Shown here piece by piece: positions 1 to 10,536 of a stretch of 64,000 nt of DNA (its first letter is position 1; each line of letters starts with the position of its first letter). The notes under the pieces are model-generated. The model searched no databases and was not told where the DNA came from. It was given only the letters and a program-made list of their open reading frames with translations. Made by a program: the position numbers and the translations under genes. This DNA comes from Thermaurantiacus tibetensis. Its GTDB lineage: Bacteria; Pseudomonadota; Alphaproteobacteria; Sphingomonadales; Sphingomonadaceae. The stretch lies in assembly GCF_015354055.1 (NCBI RefSeq), contig NZ_JACHTM010000002.1, positions 434,001 through 498,000 of the forward strand. The letters are read 5' to 3'.

Positions 1-642
1 CCGGACAAGCTTTCATGGGCAGGGGTTGAGGCAGAGATTGACTCTAGGCTGCCCACTAATTGGGCGTGCGCATGTTTGGCGGAAGTGACGTTCTGTCTCG
101 ACCATCGCCGTGTGCCCGTGAACGGGGCCGAGCGAGATGCCCGGATAAGAGGAAGAAACCAGAGAGATTTGTTTCCCTATTACGGCGCCACGCAGCAGCA
201 GGGGTGGATCGACGACTTCCTGTTCGATGGTGAGTTTGTCTTACTTGGTGAAGATGGCGTTCCGTTTGACGACCCGCTCCGCGCAAAGGCATATGTCATC
301 AGGGGTCGCTGCTGGGTGAACAACCATGCTCATGTATTCCAACCGGTGCTGGTCCTGCCAGAGTTCGTCGCCCATTATCTTAATGTGTTCGACTACTCCG
401 GCAGGGTGATGGGCGCAACGAGAGCCAAACTCAACCAAGCTCAGGCATTGACGATCCCTGTCCCCCTCCCGCCACTTGCCGAGCAGCGGCGGATCGTGGC
501 GAAGGTGGAGGAGCTGATGGCGCTCTGCGACGCACTGGAAGCCGCCCTTGTCACCGCCAGCACCACCCGCACCCGCCTGCTGTCCGCCCTGCTGCACGAG
601 GCCCTCGCCCCCGCCCCTGCCGAACGGGAAGCCGCGCAATGA
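1..642 (+). CDS. hsdS: Type I restriction-modification specificity subunit HsdS, C-terminal part (5' end outside window)
   Basis: HsdS recognises the bipartite DNA target of a type I restriction-modification complex and docks it to HsdM and HsdR. The frame is open from base 1, so only the C-terminal half is seen. It holds the second target-recognition domain, starting near LPTNWA and containing the family signature YYGATQQQGWIDDFLFDGE followed by VLLGEDG. After it come the conserved LPPLAEQRRIVAKVEEL segment and the long alpha-helical spacer at the end. The hsdM and hsdR genes are not in the window and presumably lie to the left. The stop overlaps the next start as ATGA, which implies translational coupling with the phospholipase D-like gene. 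Family assignment is secure; the DNA target cannot be inferred. Confidence 0.93.
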   Translation, partial: PDKLSWAGVEAEIDSRLPTNWACACLAEVTFCLDHRRVPVNGAERDARIRGRNQRDLFPYYGATQQQGWIDDFLFDGEFVLLGEDGVPFDDPLRAKAYVIRGRCWVNNHAHVFQPVLVLPEFVAHYLNVFDYSGRVMGATRAKLNQAQALTIPVPLPPLAEQRRIVAKVEELMALCDALEAALVTASTTRTRLLSALLHEALAPAPAEREAAQ

Positions 643-1865
643 GCGTCACCGTCACGCTTCTGCACGCCCATCCGCAGACCCGGGTCGACACGATGATCCG
701 CGACCGGCTGGCGCGCTGCCGGGAGGCGCAGATCGTCTCCGGCTTCGCCACCCCAGACGGCATCGATGCGCTGCGGACATCCGCATCCGCGGGCAGGATC
801 TCGCGCCTCGTGCTGGGCGCGGCAACCTTCCAGGCCTTCGAAGCTCTGGACACGCTGATCGGGGCCGGCCTCTCCGCACAGGCGGCGCGCGTGCACCTCG
901 GTCACACCCGCAAGACGGGCGGCCGCAAGCACCCCTTCGCGCGGATGCGCCCGATGCTGCACAGCAAGGTCTTTCTGTTCGACATGGCCGATGGCTTGGC
1001 GGCCGCCCTCGTCGGCTCGCACAATCTGACCGGCTTTGCCCTTCGCGGCCTCAACGGAGAGGCAGGCCTGCTGATCGAGGGACGCGCGTCTGAACCGGTC
1101 TTCGCCGATCTGCGAGCCCACGTCGCCGAAAGCTTCCGCCAGGCGGTGCCCTACGACACGACGATGAAGGAGGCCTATGCGCGCTGGTACGCGGACTATC
1201 TCGACCAGCTGCGCATCGAGACAGGCGCCGTGCCGCGCGAAGGCGAGAACCGCCGGACGATCATTCTTCTGGCAGAAGCGGCACCCGGCGCCCGGCCTGG
1301 CCCAGGGCAACGGATCTACTTCGAACTCGACCGGCGGATCGAGGAGGTGAAGGCCATCGAGACCGAGGTTCACCTGCACCTCTTCCCGCACCTGCCCTCC
1401 TCGCCGAGCGGTGCGCTGGTCAGTCTCCAGAACGCGGCCACGTCTCTCGTCGGCAACGTCGAGGCGATCGATTCCGATGCCGGTTCGGCGGAAGTGAAGG
1501 CCGACTGGTTCATCGGAGACAGCCGCAGCCCGGTGCTCACGCCCACGTCTCGCCCCTTCCGCCCAACGCTCAGCCCCGGCAAGCAGCAGGTCCGCGCGCA
1601 AATCGGGGGCGAGCTCAAGAGCCGCTTCGAATATCGCTTCGAGCGGGAGGCAGCGACGTGGGAGCCACTGCTCGGCCCGGAGGTTCTGACGGACGAAGCG
1701 GGCAAAGAGCGGTGGAGCCCGGTGGTCGGCTTTGAAGCAGCCGGCCGGGCTGAACCGGAGCGAAAGCTGTTGCCGCAGAGGGAGATGTTCGAGGCGCTTC
1801 CCGAGATGTCGCCGGACTCGGGCTCCTTCATCCTGTTCTCGAGAAAGCGGATCAGGCGGCAATAA
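639..1865 (+). CDS. Phospholipase D-like (HKD) protein coupled to hsdS
   Basis: A 408-residue soluble protein with one clear HKD motif: His108-x-Lys110 and Asp115 in LHSKVFLFD, then GSHN at 126-129. Single-HKD proteins of this superfamily usually act as dimers, often as nucleases or phosphodiesterases. The N-terminal third looks like the PLD fold (VSGFATPDGIDAL, then ISRLVLG). The last 250 residues, which include a charged region and the ending FSRKRIRRQ, match nothing I recognise. It starts inside the hsdS stop codon (ATGA), so it is probably made together with the restriction complex. Inference: an accessory nuclease or effector of the defence island. The substrate is unknown. Confidence 0.8.
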   Translation: MSVTVTLLHAHPQTRVDTMIRDRLARCREAQIVSGFATPDGIDALRTSASAGRISRLVLGAATFQAFEALDTLIGAGLSAQAARVHLGHTRKTGGRKHPFARMRPMLHSKVFLFDMADGLAAALVGSHNLTGFALRGLNGEAGLLIEGRASEPVFADLRAHVAESFRQAVPYDTTMKEAYARWYADYLDQLRIETGAVPREGENRRTIILLAEAAPGARPGPGQRIYFELDRRIEEVKAIETEVHLHLFPHLPSSPSGALVSLQNAATSLVGNVEAIDSDAGSAEVKADWFIGDSRSPVLTPTSRPFRPTLSPGKQQVRAQIGGELKSRFEYRFEREAATWEPLLGPEVLTDEAGKERWSPVVGFEAAGRAEPERKLLPQREMFEALPEMSPDSGSFILFSRKRIRRQ

Positions 1866-1878
1866 CCGGAGAAGCAGG

Positions 1879-2363
1879 ATGGTCTTGCGGAAGATCGGCT
1901 GTCTCGAGATGGAGCACATCGGCTCGATCGAGCCGGAGCGGGAGAACTGTGGCAATCCGCTCGAACTGTTCCCGCAGGCGCGCTATCGAAACGTCAATCA
2001 GCTGCCGTTCACGCCTCTGGTGAGGGGCCCTGCTGCCGGTTCCGCATCGGCCGGGGACGCAGCGAACCCGGGCTTTATGTGCTGACCGTCGACCAGTTCC
2101 CCGTCTATGCTGGCGAATGCGATCATGTCGGCCAGCGCTGGGGGCCAAGGGGTTATGGCAATGTGTCGCCGCGGAACGGCTTCAAAGGCGGGCAGCCGAC
2201 CAACTGCCGGATCAACGCCGCGATCCTGAAGGCGGCCAAGGCTGGAAACCAGATCGACCTTTGGTTCACCCGCTTTTGCAGCACGCGCGCAGACCGCCGG
2301 GCGGCGGAAGCGCGCCTGGTCCGGTGCCTCAATCCCGCCTGGAACAAGGCCAAGCGAACCTGA
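1879..2363 (+). pseudogene. GIY-YIG nuclease-like protein, frameshifted
   Basis: Two reading frames together encode one GIY-YIG family protein. The first, from ATG 1879 after a purine-rich ribosome site, runs to about 2016 and ends with RYRNVNQLPFT. The second continues with GEGPCCRFRI and GLYVLTVDQ. The catalytic core is all in the second frame: GLY, VYAGEC in place of YIG, Arg in RWGPRGYG, Glu in EARLVRCLNP and the Asn that follows. The junction lies near 2011-2018, where one base seems to be missing (CCTCTGGTGAGG); no long homopolymer is present. A GTG at 2079 could start a shorter product beginning inside the GLY motif. Either a real single-base deletion or a sequencing error. Confidence 0.75.
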
Positions 2364-2378
2364 ACGGACGGCGATCCC

Positions 2379-3476
2379 ATGCCCATTCACCACAGCATCT
2401 GGCGCGTCGGCCAAGGCCCTGCGCCCCTTCCGAAGAAAGAGATCGCCAGCGAAGCCTTGCTGGAAAGCATGATCGTTGCCGAGCGAGCGATCCTGTCGCC
2501 CGAGTGGATGATCATCGGCCGGCAGCAAGAAACGGGGCATGGCGGCCGGATCGACCTGCTCGCCCTGGCGCCCGATGGCAGCGCGATCCTGATCGAACTG
2601 AAGAAGGGCAGGACGCCACGCGAAGTGGTCGCGCACGCCATCGACTATGCCGCCTGGGCGGAAAAACTGGATGCGCAGGCGCTTGCCCAGATCTATGGGC
2701 GCTTCAAGCCTGGCGGGAACCTTGCGACCGACTTTCAGGCCCGCTTCGGTCAGCCGCTGGACGAGGAGAGCCTGAACCAAAGCCACCAGATCGTGATCGT
2801 GGCCGCGGAACTGGACGCCAGCAGCAAGCGAATCGTCGGCTAGCTGAATGCGCGCGACATTCCCATCAATGTGATGTGCTTCCAGGTGTTCGACTCCGGG
2901 GAAGGACAGCTGCTCAGCCGCGCCTGGCTGCTGGACCCCGTGGACACCCAGCTTGCGGCCTCCTCAGGTAGCAGGAAGAGTGAGACGGAACCCTGGAACG
3001 GCGAATACCATGTGTCTTTTGGGAGCCCGGAACACCGAAACTGGGAGGAGGCCCGACGTTTCGGCTTTATCAGCGGTGGCGGCGGCCCTTGGTACAGCGG
3101 CACGCTCAACCTGCTGAAGGAAGGCGACCGAGTCTGGGTCAGAATCCCCGGGAAGGGTTATGTAGGCGTCGGCAAAGTGACAGGCCCGCCGGTGCGCGCG
3201 CGAGACTTCGAGCTCCCCGGCCCGGACGGCCAGATGATGCCAGCGCTGGAGGTTCTGAACGGCGCCTCCTACCACCGCGAGCATGTGGATGACCCTGAAA
3301 AGTCCGAGTACTTCGTTCCAGTGCAATGGGCGGTGACCGTTCCAGAAGAGCGCGCGATCGACGAACCGGGGTTCTTCGGGAATCAGAACACCGTCTGCGC
3401 ACCGAAGACGCCGAAATGGCGGCACACGATCGAGCGCCTGAAGCTGGCCTTTCCCGATTTCGACAAGGTGGGATAG
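2379..3476 (+). pseudogene. DUF91/NucS-like PDDEXK nuclease-domain protein interrupted by an amber codon
   Basis: One frame is continuous from ATG 2379 to the stop at 3476 except for a TAG at 2841-2843. Before it lies a PDDEXK core: GGRIDLLAL, then ILIELKKGRTPREVVAHAIDY. After the stop the protein resumes with LNARDIPIN and CFQVF, exactly where relatives continue from an ERIVxYL-like segment. A sense codon such as TAC or TAT has therefore probably become TAG. The downstream half (about 200 residues, with WYSGTLNLL and DRVWVRIPGKGYVGVG) looks like a small beta-barrel or PUA/SH3-like module. Intact length would be about 365 residues. Restart at ATG 2871 is possible but would lack the nuclease part. 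It lies 15 bases after the GIY-YIG gene. Confidence 0.75.
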
Positions 3477-4342
3477 TGGCGAGGGCATCATCCAGCACCG
3501 GAACGGACGGCTCTGACTGGTCCGAGGCCGAGAATGACGCCATCGTCGCCGACTATTTCGCGATGCTGGCCGACGATGTGGCGGGCCGGCCCTACAACAA
3601 GGCGGAGCACAACCGGGCGCTTCAGGCGCGGATGGGCCGGAGCAAGGGCTCGATCGAATTCAAGCACCAGAACATCAGCGCCGTCCTGAAGGGCCTGGGG
3701 GAGGACTGGATCCCGGGCTACAAGCCGGCGTTCAACTTCCAGATGTCGCTCGTCGATGCAGTGGTGCGCTGGCTGGCGCGCAACCCGCAATGGCTGGAGC
3801 GGACGGCAGCGCGACCCCATGGCATGCACGCGGCCGTTTCCGAGGGGGCCATGCTCTGGATCGGCCCACCGCCCACCCGATCCAACACGCCGCCGCCGCC
3901 GGAGCTCGAGCAGATGAGTGCGCTGGCGGCGAAGTTCGACGTGGCCGGCCGTGATGCGCGCAACCGGGTGCTGGCCCGGGCGGGGGAAGAACGGGTGCTT
4001 CTGCACGAACGCGCCAATCTGAGCGCCCACGGCCGCCAGGACCTTGCGAGCAAGGTGCGATGGGTGGCTGAGGAAGAGGGAGACGGCGCTGGCTTCGATA
4101 TCGCCAGCTTCGAGCTCGACGGCCGCGCCCGGCTGATCGAGGTAAAGACGACCAACGGCTGGGAACGCACACCCTTTCATATCAGCCGCAACGAACTGGC
4201 CGTCGCCGACGAGCGGCGGGCCGAATGGTGTCTCTTGCGGCTGTGGAACTTCAGCCGCGATCCGAGGGCGTTCGAAATCCGCCCGCCGCTCGATGCGCAT
4301 GTGTCGCTTACGCCTGCGAGCTTCATGGCCAGCTGGCACTGA
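3476..4342 (+). CDS. DUF3883-domain protein (putative restriction-like accessory nuclease)
   Basis: The GTG start at 3476 shares one base with the preceding TAG (TAGTG), so the gene belongs to the same operon. The product has 288 residues. The N-terminal part (WSEAENDAIVADYFAML, then HNRALQARMGRSKGSIEFKH) is a region common in restriction-associated proteins. The C-terminal DUF3883 domain holds HERANLSAHGRQDLASKVRW and the core RARLIEVKTTNGWERTPF, an ExK arrangement consistent with a PDDEXK-type nuclease fold, and ends with RPPLDAHVSLTP. DUF3883 proteins are common in defence islands, but their biochemistry is poorly known. No lesion is visible, so this and the PLD gene are the only intact accessory genes here. 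Confidence 0.85.
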   Translation: MARASSSTGTDGSDWSEAENDAIVADYFAMLADDVAGRPYNKAEHNRALQARMGRSKGSIEFKHQNISAVLKGLGEDWIPGYKPAFNFQMSLVDAVVRWLARNPQWLERTAARPHGMHAAVSEGAMLWIGPPPTRSNTPPPPELEQMSALAAKFDVAGRDARNRVLARAGEERVLLHERANLSAHGRQDLASKVRWVAEEEGDGAGFDIASFELDGRARLIEVKTTNGWERTPFHISRNELAVADERRAEWCLLRLWNFSRDPRAFEIRPPLDAHVSLTPASFMASWH

Positions 4343-5425
4343 CGACGGGCCAAGCTGCCGGCCCGGCCCCTGTTGCGCGCCCACGGGTTGGGCGGTCAAG
4401 GCCCGGGTCGCGGGCGGCTTGCGAGGTGGGGAAACGGACGGGCTCGGCTGGGAGGAACAGGCGTCAGCAACGTTCCTGGCGTAGGAACCCGTTCGGCGTT
4501 CGCAGAGCCCGGGAACCACATCTTGCGGCCGCGGCTGCGGTACGCCCTCGTGGACCTGAACCCGCCTCGATCGTGGCTCGAAAACCGGGGCGTATAGGAC
4601 GACCTTCAGTCGATTCTACCGGGGATGGTCACACCGTGGGCACGCGCCCGTGCAGTCTTACTAGCTGACTAATCGGAAATATTCTGTATTCACTAGGACT
4701 CTGCCGCGGGACTGGGCCGGGACAGGGTTCCCTACAGGCGCGGGACTTGGGCAGGACTGGTGCGGGACTGGACGTCCTGAAGGCGCGGTGTCGGGCGAAG
4801 AGCTTCGGGGGAACCGATTGTCAATGGGTTCCATGGCGGCGCTTTCAGAGCCGGAGCGCGGCTACCGGGGGGCATGACGATGCTCCGAACCTTAGGCTGA
4901 ACGGCCCAGAGGCGAGACCATGGGCCTCGCTGGAAGGTCCGATCGGTCCTTGGAAAGCGTCCCCGAGGATGGACTTGGCGCCTCGGGACCTTGGCGCTTG
5001 CGGACCGGTTGGAGGCTAGCACGACCGTCTCCAACGGGGCCCGCGCGATCGGAAGCAGGCGTGCGTCCGGTCTCCCGCGCGGGAACGCGGCGGTCCGGAG
5101 ACTTCGGCCGATGGGGCTGCGAAACGGCTGCCTGTCCTTGCGCCCATGACCCTGAAAAGAGCGGGGCACGCGGAGCCAGGCGAGGCGCCGCGCTGGGTTC
5201 TGTCCGCGTCTCCCTCGAGGTCGGATTGGCCCGGCGGCATGGAATCTCGGGAGGGCCACGACGCCGTCGATGCGCGACCCCTCACGGGGCGCGTCTGCCC
5301 CCTCGCTCATACGCCAAGACGAGGGCGCTCGGCTTCGCGATCCGCGGCGGCTGCTGCGGTGTCCGGCCCTGCAGGCACGCGCGGCTTCTGACCTTGCGAA
5401 AAAGGCGATGACGTCGCCGCGGCGC
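4343..5425 (+). other. Gene-poor scar right of the defence island
   Basis: No convincing gene on either strand. Open frames exist only because the DNA is GC-rich, and their translations are rich in Arg and Pro without motifs. A short AT-rich stretch near 4653-4695 (GGAAATATTCTGTATTC and flanks) stands out from the GC-rich surroundings. It is followed by short GGGACTGG-like repeats and a small inverted repeat, GGAACC at 4810-4815 with GGTTCC at 4827-4832. Together with the integrase stub to the right, this looks like the eroded end of an integrated element. That is inference. Confidence 0.4.
4707..4771. repeat. Cluster of five CGGGACTGG-like short repeats
   Basis: Five near-identical units lie within 65 bases, all in the same orientation: CGGGACTGG at 4707, CGGGACAGG at 4718, CGGGACTTGG at 4741, CAGGACTGG at 4752 and CGGGACTGG at 4763. 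Spacing is irregular. They follow directly after the AT-rich patch. They could be integrase arm-type sites, binding sites for a plasmid or element protein, or chance in GC-rich DNA. Confidence 0.45.
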
Positions 5426-5656
5426 CATGGCAAGGGACACGTCGGGCCAGCGGCCAAGGCCGATGTCACGCTGGCGGCCGTCCATGCGGACCCGGAGCAC
5501 CCAGGGGCGGCCGTTGCCGCGCACCCGGAGCGCGAGGCCCGAGCCCGCCCCCTCGAAGTGCCAGCCCTCGGCCGCGGTCTCGACTCGCCGTGCCGAAAGC
5601 CGCCTGCCCATGCCCCGCGCCTCCGCCTGTCCACGCAGCAGTCCATACACCTGCAT
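5426..5656 (-). pseudogene. N-terminal stub of a tyrosine integrase (DUF4102-type arm-binding domain)
   Basis: On the minus strand, from ATG 5656 or 5611, about 60 residues match the arm-type DNA-binding domain of P4-like integrases: LSARRVE, WHFEGAGSGLALRVR, PWVLRVRMDGRQRDIGLGRW and PDVSLAMA. The usual continuation (helical region, then the catalytic RHRY core) is absent; after about 5426 the frame degenerates into Arg-rich sequence. Such integrases normally have about 400 residues. This is therefore a remnant of an integrated element, possibly the one that brought in the restriction and nuclease genes to its left. No tRNA or obvious attachment repeat is seen beside it. Confidence 0.6.
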
Positions 5657-6119
5657 GCGTTTGGGGCATGATTCAGGACAGCTTGGAGCCAGGGGAGAGG
5701 CTAGGCCACTGGGACGGCGTGTATCCAGATACGCCAGTGCATGGCTGGAGACCAGGGTTCGGTGCCGGCAAGCGGCAGCACGGCGTCCGTGCGCGCGGCA
5801 GGCGCGACGTCTCGGGGGTGGGGTGACGCATGCTCCGACGCTCCTGCGCGAGCACGGTCCCGCCTTCGGGGTTCTCGCCGCGTGCGGCTGCCACAGCCAG
5901 CGTTCGGAACGCGGCCGGCCGCTGCGGCGCGGCACCGGTCAGGACGCCTGACCTCGGCCAGACAACCTCCACCGACAAAGAGTGACGCCGATCAGGCATC
6001 GGGGACGACATCCCGCGGCCCTGCGCTGCGGGCCGCGCGGGCCGCGCTCGCGGGCTCGCCCGTGACATGACATAGGAAAGCGTCTTGACATTTCTAGACG
6101 TCAGACCCAGATTCGCGCC
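5657..6119 (+). other. Non-coding stretch between integrase stub and MerR-like gene
   Basis: No gene recognised. It contains the candidate promoter described at 6081-6100 near its right end and otherwise no tRNA, repeat or conserved frame that I can support. Confidence 0.4.
6081..6100 (+). promoter_or_regulatory. Candidate promoter/operator of the MerR-VWA pair
   Basis: A TTGACA hexamer at 6085-6090 sits inside a small inverted repeat, CGTCT at 6081-6085 and AGACG at 6096-6100, 20-40 bases before the MerR-like start. No good -10 box is seen at the normal spacing. Regulators of this family often bind a dyad between the -35 and -10 boxes, so autoregulation is plausible but unproven. Confidence 0.35.
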
Positions 6120-6851
6120 ATGGGTCTTGCAACCGATCTCCGCCTCCACGCCGGCTTCGAGGGCCAGCTCCCCGAGTTCGCGCGCCTTGCAAGCCGGCTC
6201 GCCGACCTTCTCGGCATCGGCCGGCCGCCGGGCCTGCGCGGCCGCCCCCCGGCCGAGGACGGCATCTCCGAGCGCCTCGTCCGCGACTATCTGCGCCGCG
6301 GCATCCTGAGCCCCACGCGCACCAACCCCGAGACGGGCCGCGGCGGCATCTACGGCTTCCGCCACCTCCTCGAGCTTCTGGCCGCCCGCGTCCTCCTCGC
6401 CGACGGCTGGCCGCTCGACCACATCGCCGCGCATCTGCGCGGGCTGGGTGAGGCGGAGCTTCTTGCCCTCATCCCCGGCCAGCCGACGGACAACGCGGCG
6501 CTCGCGCTCGCGCGGCGCTTCCGGGCGATGGATCGGCCCGCGAAGGGGGAGGCCTTCGCTGCGTCTCTCCCGCCGTCCCCGGCTTCGCCGTGGGACGAGA
6601 TGCGCGATCTCCTCTCGGCTCGCGCCCGCCTCCGCGCCGAGCTGCCGGCCGTGCTGGTTGCCATCGGTGCCGACCCGGGCGCCCTTACGCGCCGCGAGGT
6701 CGCCTGCCTCGAGATTGCCCCCTGGCTCACCGTGCTCATCGACCGCGACCGCCTCCGCCGCATCACTGCCACGGAGGCCGAGGCCATCGGCCGCGCGGTC
6801 GCCGCCGCTCTCGTCTCCCCCACCCCGGCAAAGGAAGGACCGCCGCGATGA
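6120..6851 (+). CDS. MerR-like HTH regulator
   Basis: The product has 243 residues. Residues about 50-100 form a MerR-type winged helix: ISERLVRDYLRRGILSP, a wing NPETGRGGIYGFRHL, then LLAARVLLADGWPLDHIAAHL. The HTH starts unusually late, after about 45 extra N-terminal residues, and the C-terminal part is helical without a recognisable effector site. No clustered Cys residues suggest metal sensing. The stop overlaps the start of the VWA gene as ATGA, so the two are made together. katG lies convergent just downstream, so no shared regulation is implied. The ligand and target are unknown. Confidence 0.75.
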   Translation: MGLATDLRLHAGFEGQLPEFARLASRLADLLGIGRPPGLRGRPPAEDGISERLVRDYLRRGILSPTRTNPETGRGGIYGFRHLLELLAARVLLADGWPLDHIAAHLRGLGEAELLALIPGQPTDNAALALARRFRAMDRPAKGEAFAASLPPSPASPWDEMRDLLSARARLRAELPAVLVAIGADPGALTRREVACLEIAPWLTVLIDRDRLRRITATEAEAIGRAVAAALVSPTPAKEGPPR

Positions 6852-8185
6852 CCCTGACCCTCTCTCTCCAGCCCCGCCGCCCGGCGCTGCTCGCCGGCCT
6901 CGACAACGCGCTCGAGGTGCTGGCGCGTGCCGAAGCAGCCCCCGCTCCCGAAGCGGGCGGCCACCGCCGCCGCCTCGACCTCGCGCTCGTCATCGACCGC
7001 TCGGGCTCGATGGCAGGCCAGCCGCTCGCCGAGGCGAAGCGTCTTGCGGCCGAGATGGTGGCCCGGCTCGACCCGCGCGACCGCATCGCCATTGTCACCT
7101 ACGACGACGAGGTGCAGGTGCCCGTGCCCTCGCGCCCCGTGGGCGAGCGCGCCTCCATTCTCGCTGCCATCGCCGGGATCGAGGCGGGCGGCTCCACCGC
7201 GCTTCACGCCGGCTGGGCGGCCGGCGCCGAAGAGGCCGCGCGCGCCGTTGCCGAGGCCGATGTCGCCCGCGTCCTCCTCCTCTCCGACGGCTGCGCCAAC
7301 CATGGGCTGACCGACCCGGACCGGATCGCCGCCCACTGCCGGAAGATGGCCGAAGCCGGGGTCTCCACCTCCACCTACGGCCTCGGCCGCCACTTCAACG
7401 AGGAGCTGATGCACGCCATGGCGGCCGCTGGCGGCGGCATCGCCCGCTATGGCGAAACAGCGGCCGACCTTGCCGAGCCGTTCGAGGAGGAGTTCGACCT
7501 CCTCCAGGCGCTGGCGGCCCGCCGGGTGCGGCTGCGGCTGCGCCCCGGCCCTGGCATCGCCTGCGAGATGCTGAACGCGCTCGGGGAGGGGCCCGACGGC
7601 TGGCGCCTGCCCGATGTCGCCCACGGCAGCGAGGCCTGGGCGGTGGTGCGGCTGCGCGTGCCGGCGGCCTGCGTGCCCCAAGCCGGGGCCGGGCCGGTGC
7701 CGCTCCTTTCGGGGGAAGTCACGTTCCTCGACTCGGACGGCCGGGAACAGGTCTCCCGGGCGCGGCTGCTCGCGCTCCCCGTGCTCGCACCCGCCGCCTT
7801 CGCGGCGGTCGCCGAGGATCCACTCGTTGCCCGCCGGGCCGGGGAAGTGCGGTTCGCCCGGATCGAGGCGGCGGCAGCCGCTGCCGCGCGGCTGGGTGAC
7901 TGGGCGGAAGTGGACCGGCTCCTCGCCGAGGCCCGCGAAGCTGCCGAGGGCCAGCCGTGGCTCGAGGCCTCGCTTGCCGCGCTCGAGGCGCTGGGGCGCC
8001 GCCGCGAGCGCGAGCGCCTGGCGAAGGAGGCCTTCTATGGTGCTGCCGCCCGCATGGCCCGCCTGGCGGAGTCCGGGGATGCCGAGGATGTCTTCTCGCT
8101 CGACCTCGAGGCCGTGAAGCCCGGCTTCCTGCGCCGGAAGATCATGCAAGGGCGGGATTCGCGCCGCCCGCGTGACGAGCGCTAG
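6848..8185 (+). CDS. VWA-domain protein (metal-ion-dependent adhesion site)
   Basis: The product has 445 residues and starts at the ATG overlapping the regulator's stop. The von Willebrand A domain spans roughly residues 44-215. Its complete MIDAS is formed by DxSxS at 50-54 (VIDRSGSMAG), a Thr in AGGSTALHAG and an Asp in LLLSDGCANHG. No signal peptide or membrane segment is evident, so the protein is probably cytoplasmic. The C-terminal third, rich in Ala, Glu and Arg, is helical. Cytoplasmic VWA proteins often work with AAA+ ATPases or as scaffolds, but no ATPase is nearby. A MerR-like/VWA pair hints at regulated assembly or stress function; this is inference. Confidence 0.8.
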   Translation: MTLTLSLQPRRPALLAGLDNALEVLARAEAAPAPEAGGHRRRLDLALVIDRSGSMAGQPLAEAKRLAAEMVARLDPRDRIAIVTYDDEVQVPVPSRPVGERASILAAIAGIEAGGSTALHAGWAAGAEEAARAVAEADVARVLLLSDGCANHGLTDPDRIAAHCRKMAEAGVSTSTYGLGRHFNEELMHAMAAAGGGIARYGETAADLAEPFEEEFDLLQALAARRVRLRLRPGPGIACEMLNALGEGPDGWRLPDVAHGSEAWAVVRLRVPAACVPQAGAGPVPLLSGEVTFLDSDGREQVSRARLLALPVLAPAAFAAVAEDPLVARRAGEVRFARIEAAAAAAARLGDWAEVDRLLAEAREAAEGQPWLEASLAALEALGRRRERERLAKEAFYGAAARMARLAESGDAEDVFSLDLEAVKPGFLRRKIMQGRDSRRPRDER

Positions 8186-8198
8186 GCCCTGACGGCAG

Positions 8199-8227
8199 GG
8201 CGGGGGGCGGCCCTGCCGCCCCCCGCC
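8199..8227. terminator. GC-rich hairpin between convergent VWA gene and katG
   Basis: A 12-bp perfect stem (GGCGGGGGGCGG at 8199-8210 with its complement at 8216-8227) and a 5-base loop lie between the two convergent stop codons. No T-run follows on either side, so it may be a bidirectional but not classical intrinsic terminator. Confidence 0.55.
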
Positions 8228-8242
8228 ACCGGGGCCGCGGCC

Positions 8243-10536
<2,294 letters not shown>

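Noticed and set aside
2841-2843. TAG as a pyrrolysine codon
   Set aside because: Nothing in the window or the apparent lineage suggests pyrrolysine use; a nonsense change is simpler.
5690-5830. A tRNA or tmRNA 3' end beside the integrase stub, suggested by GGTTCGG
   Set aside because: No acceptor or T stem can be paired around it.
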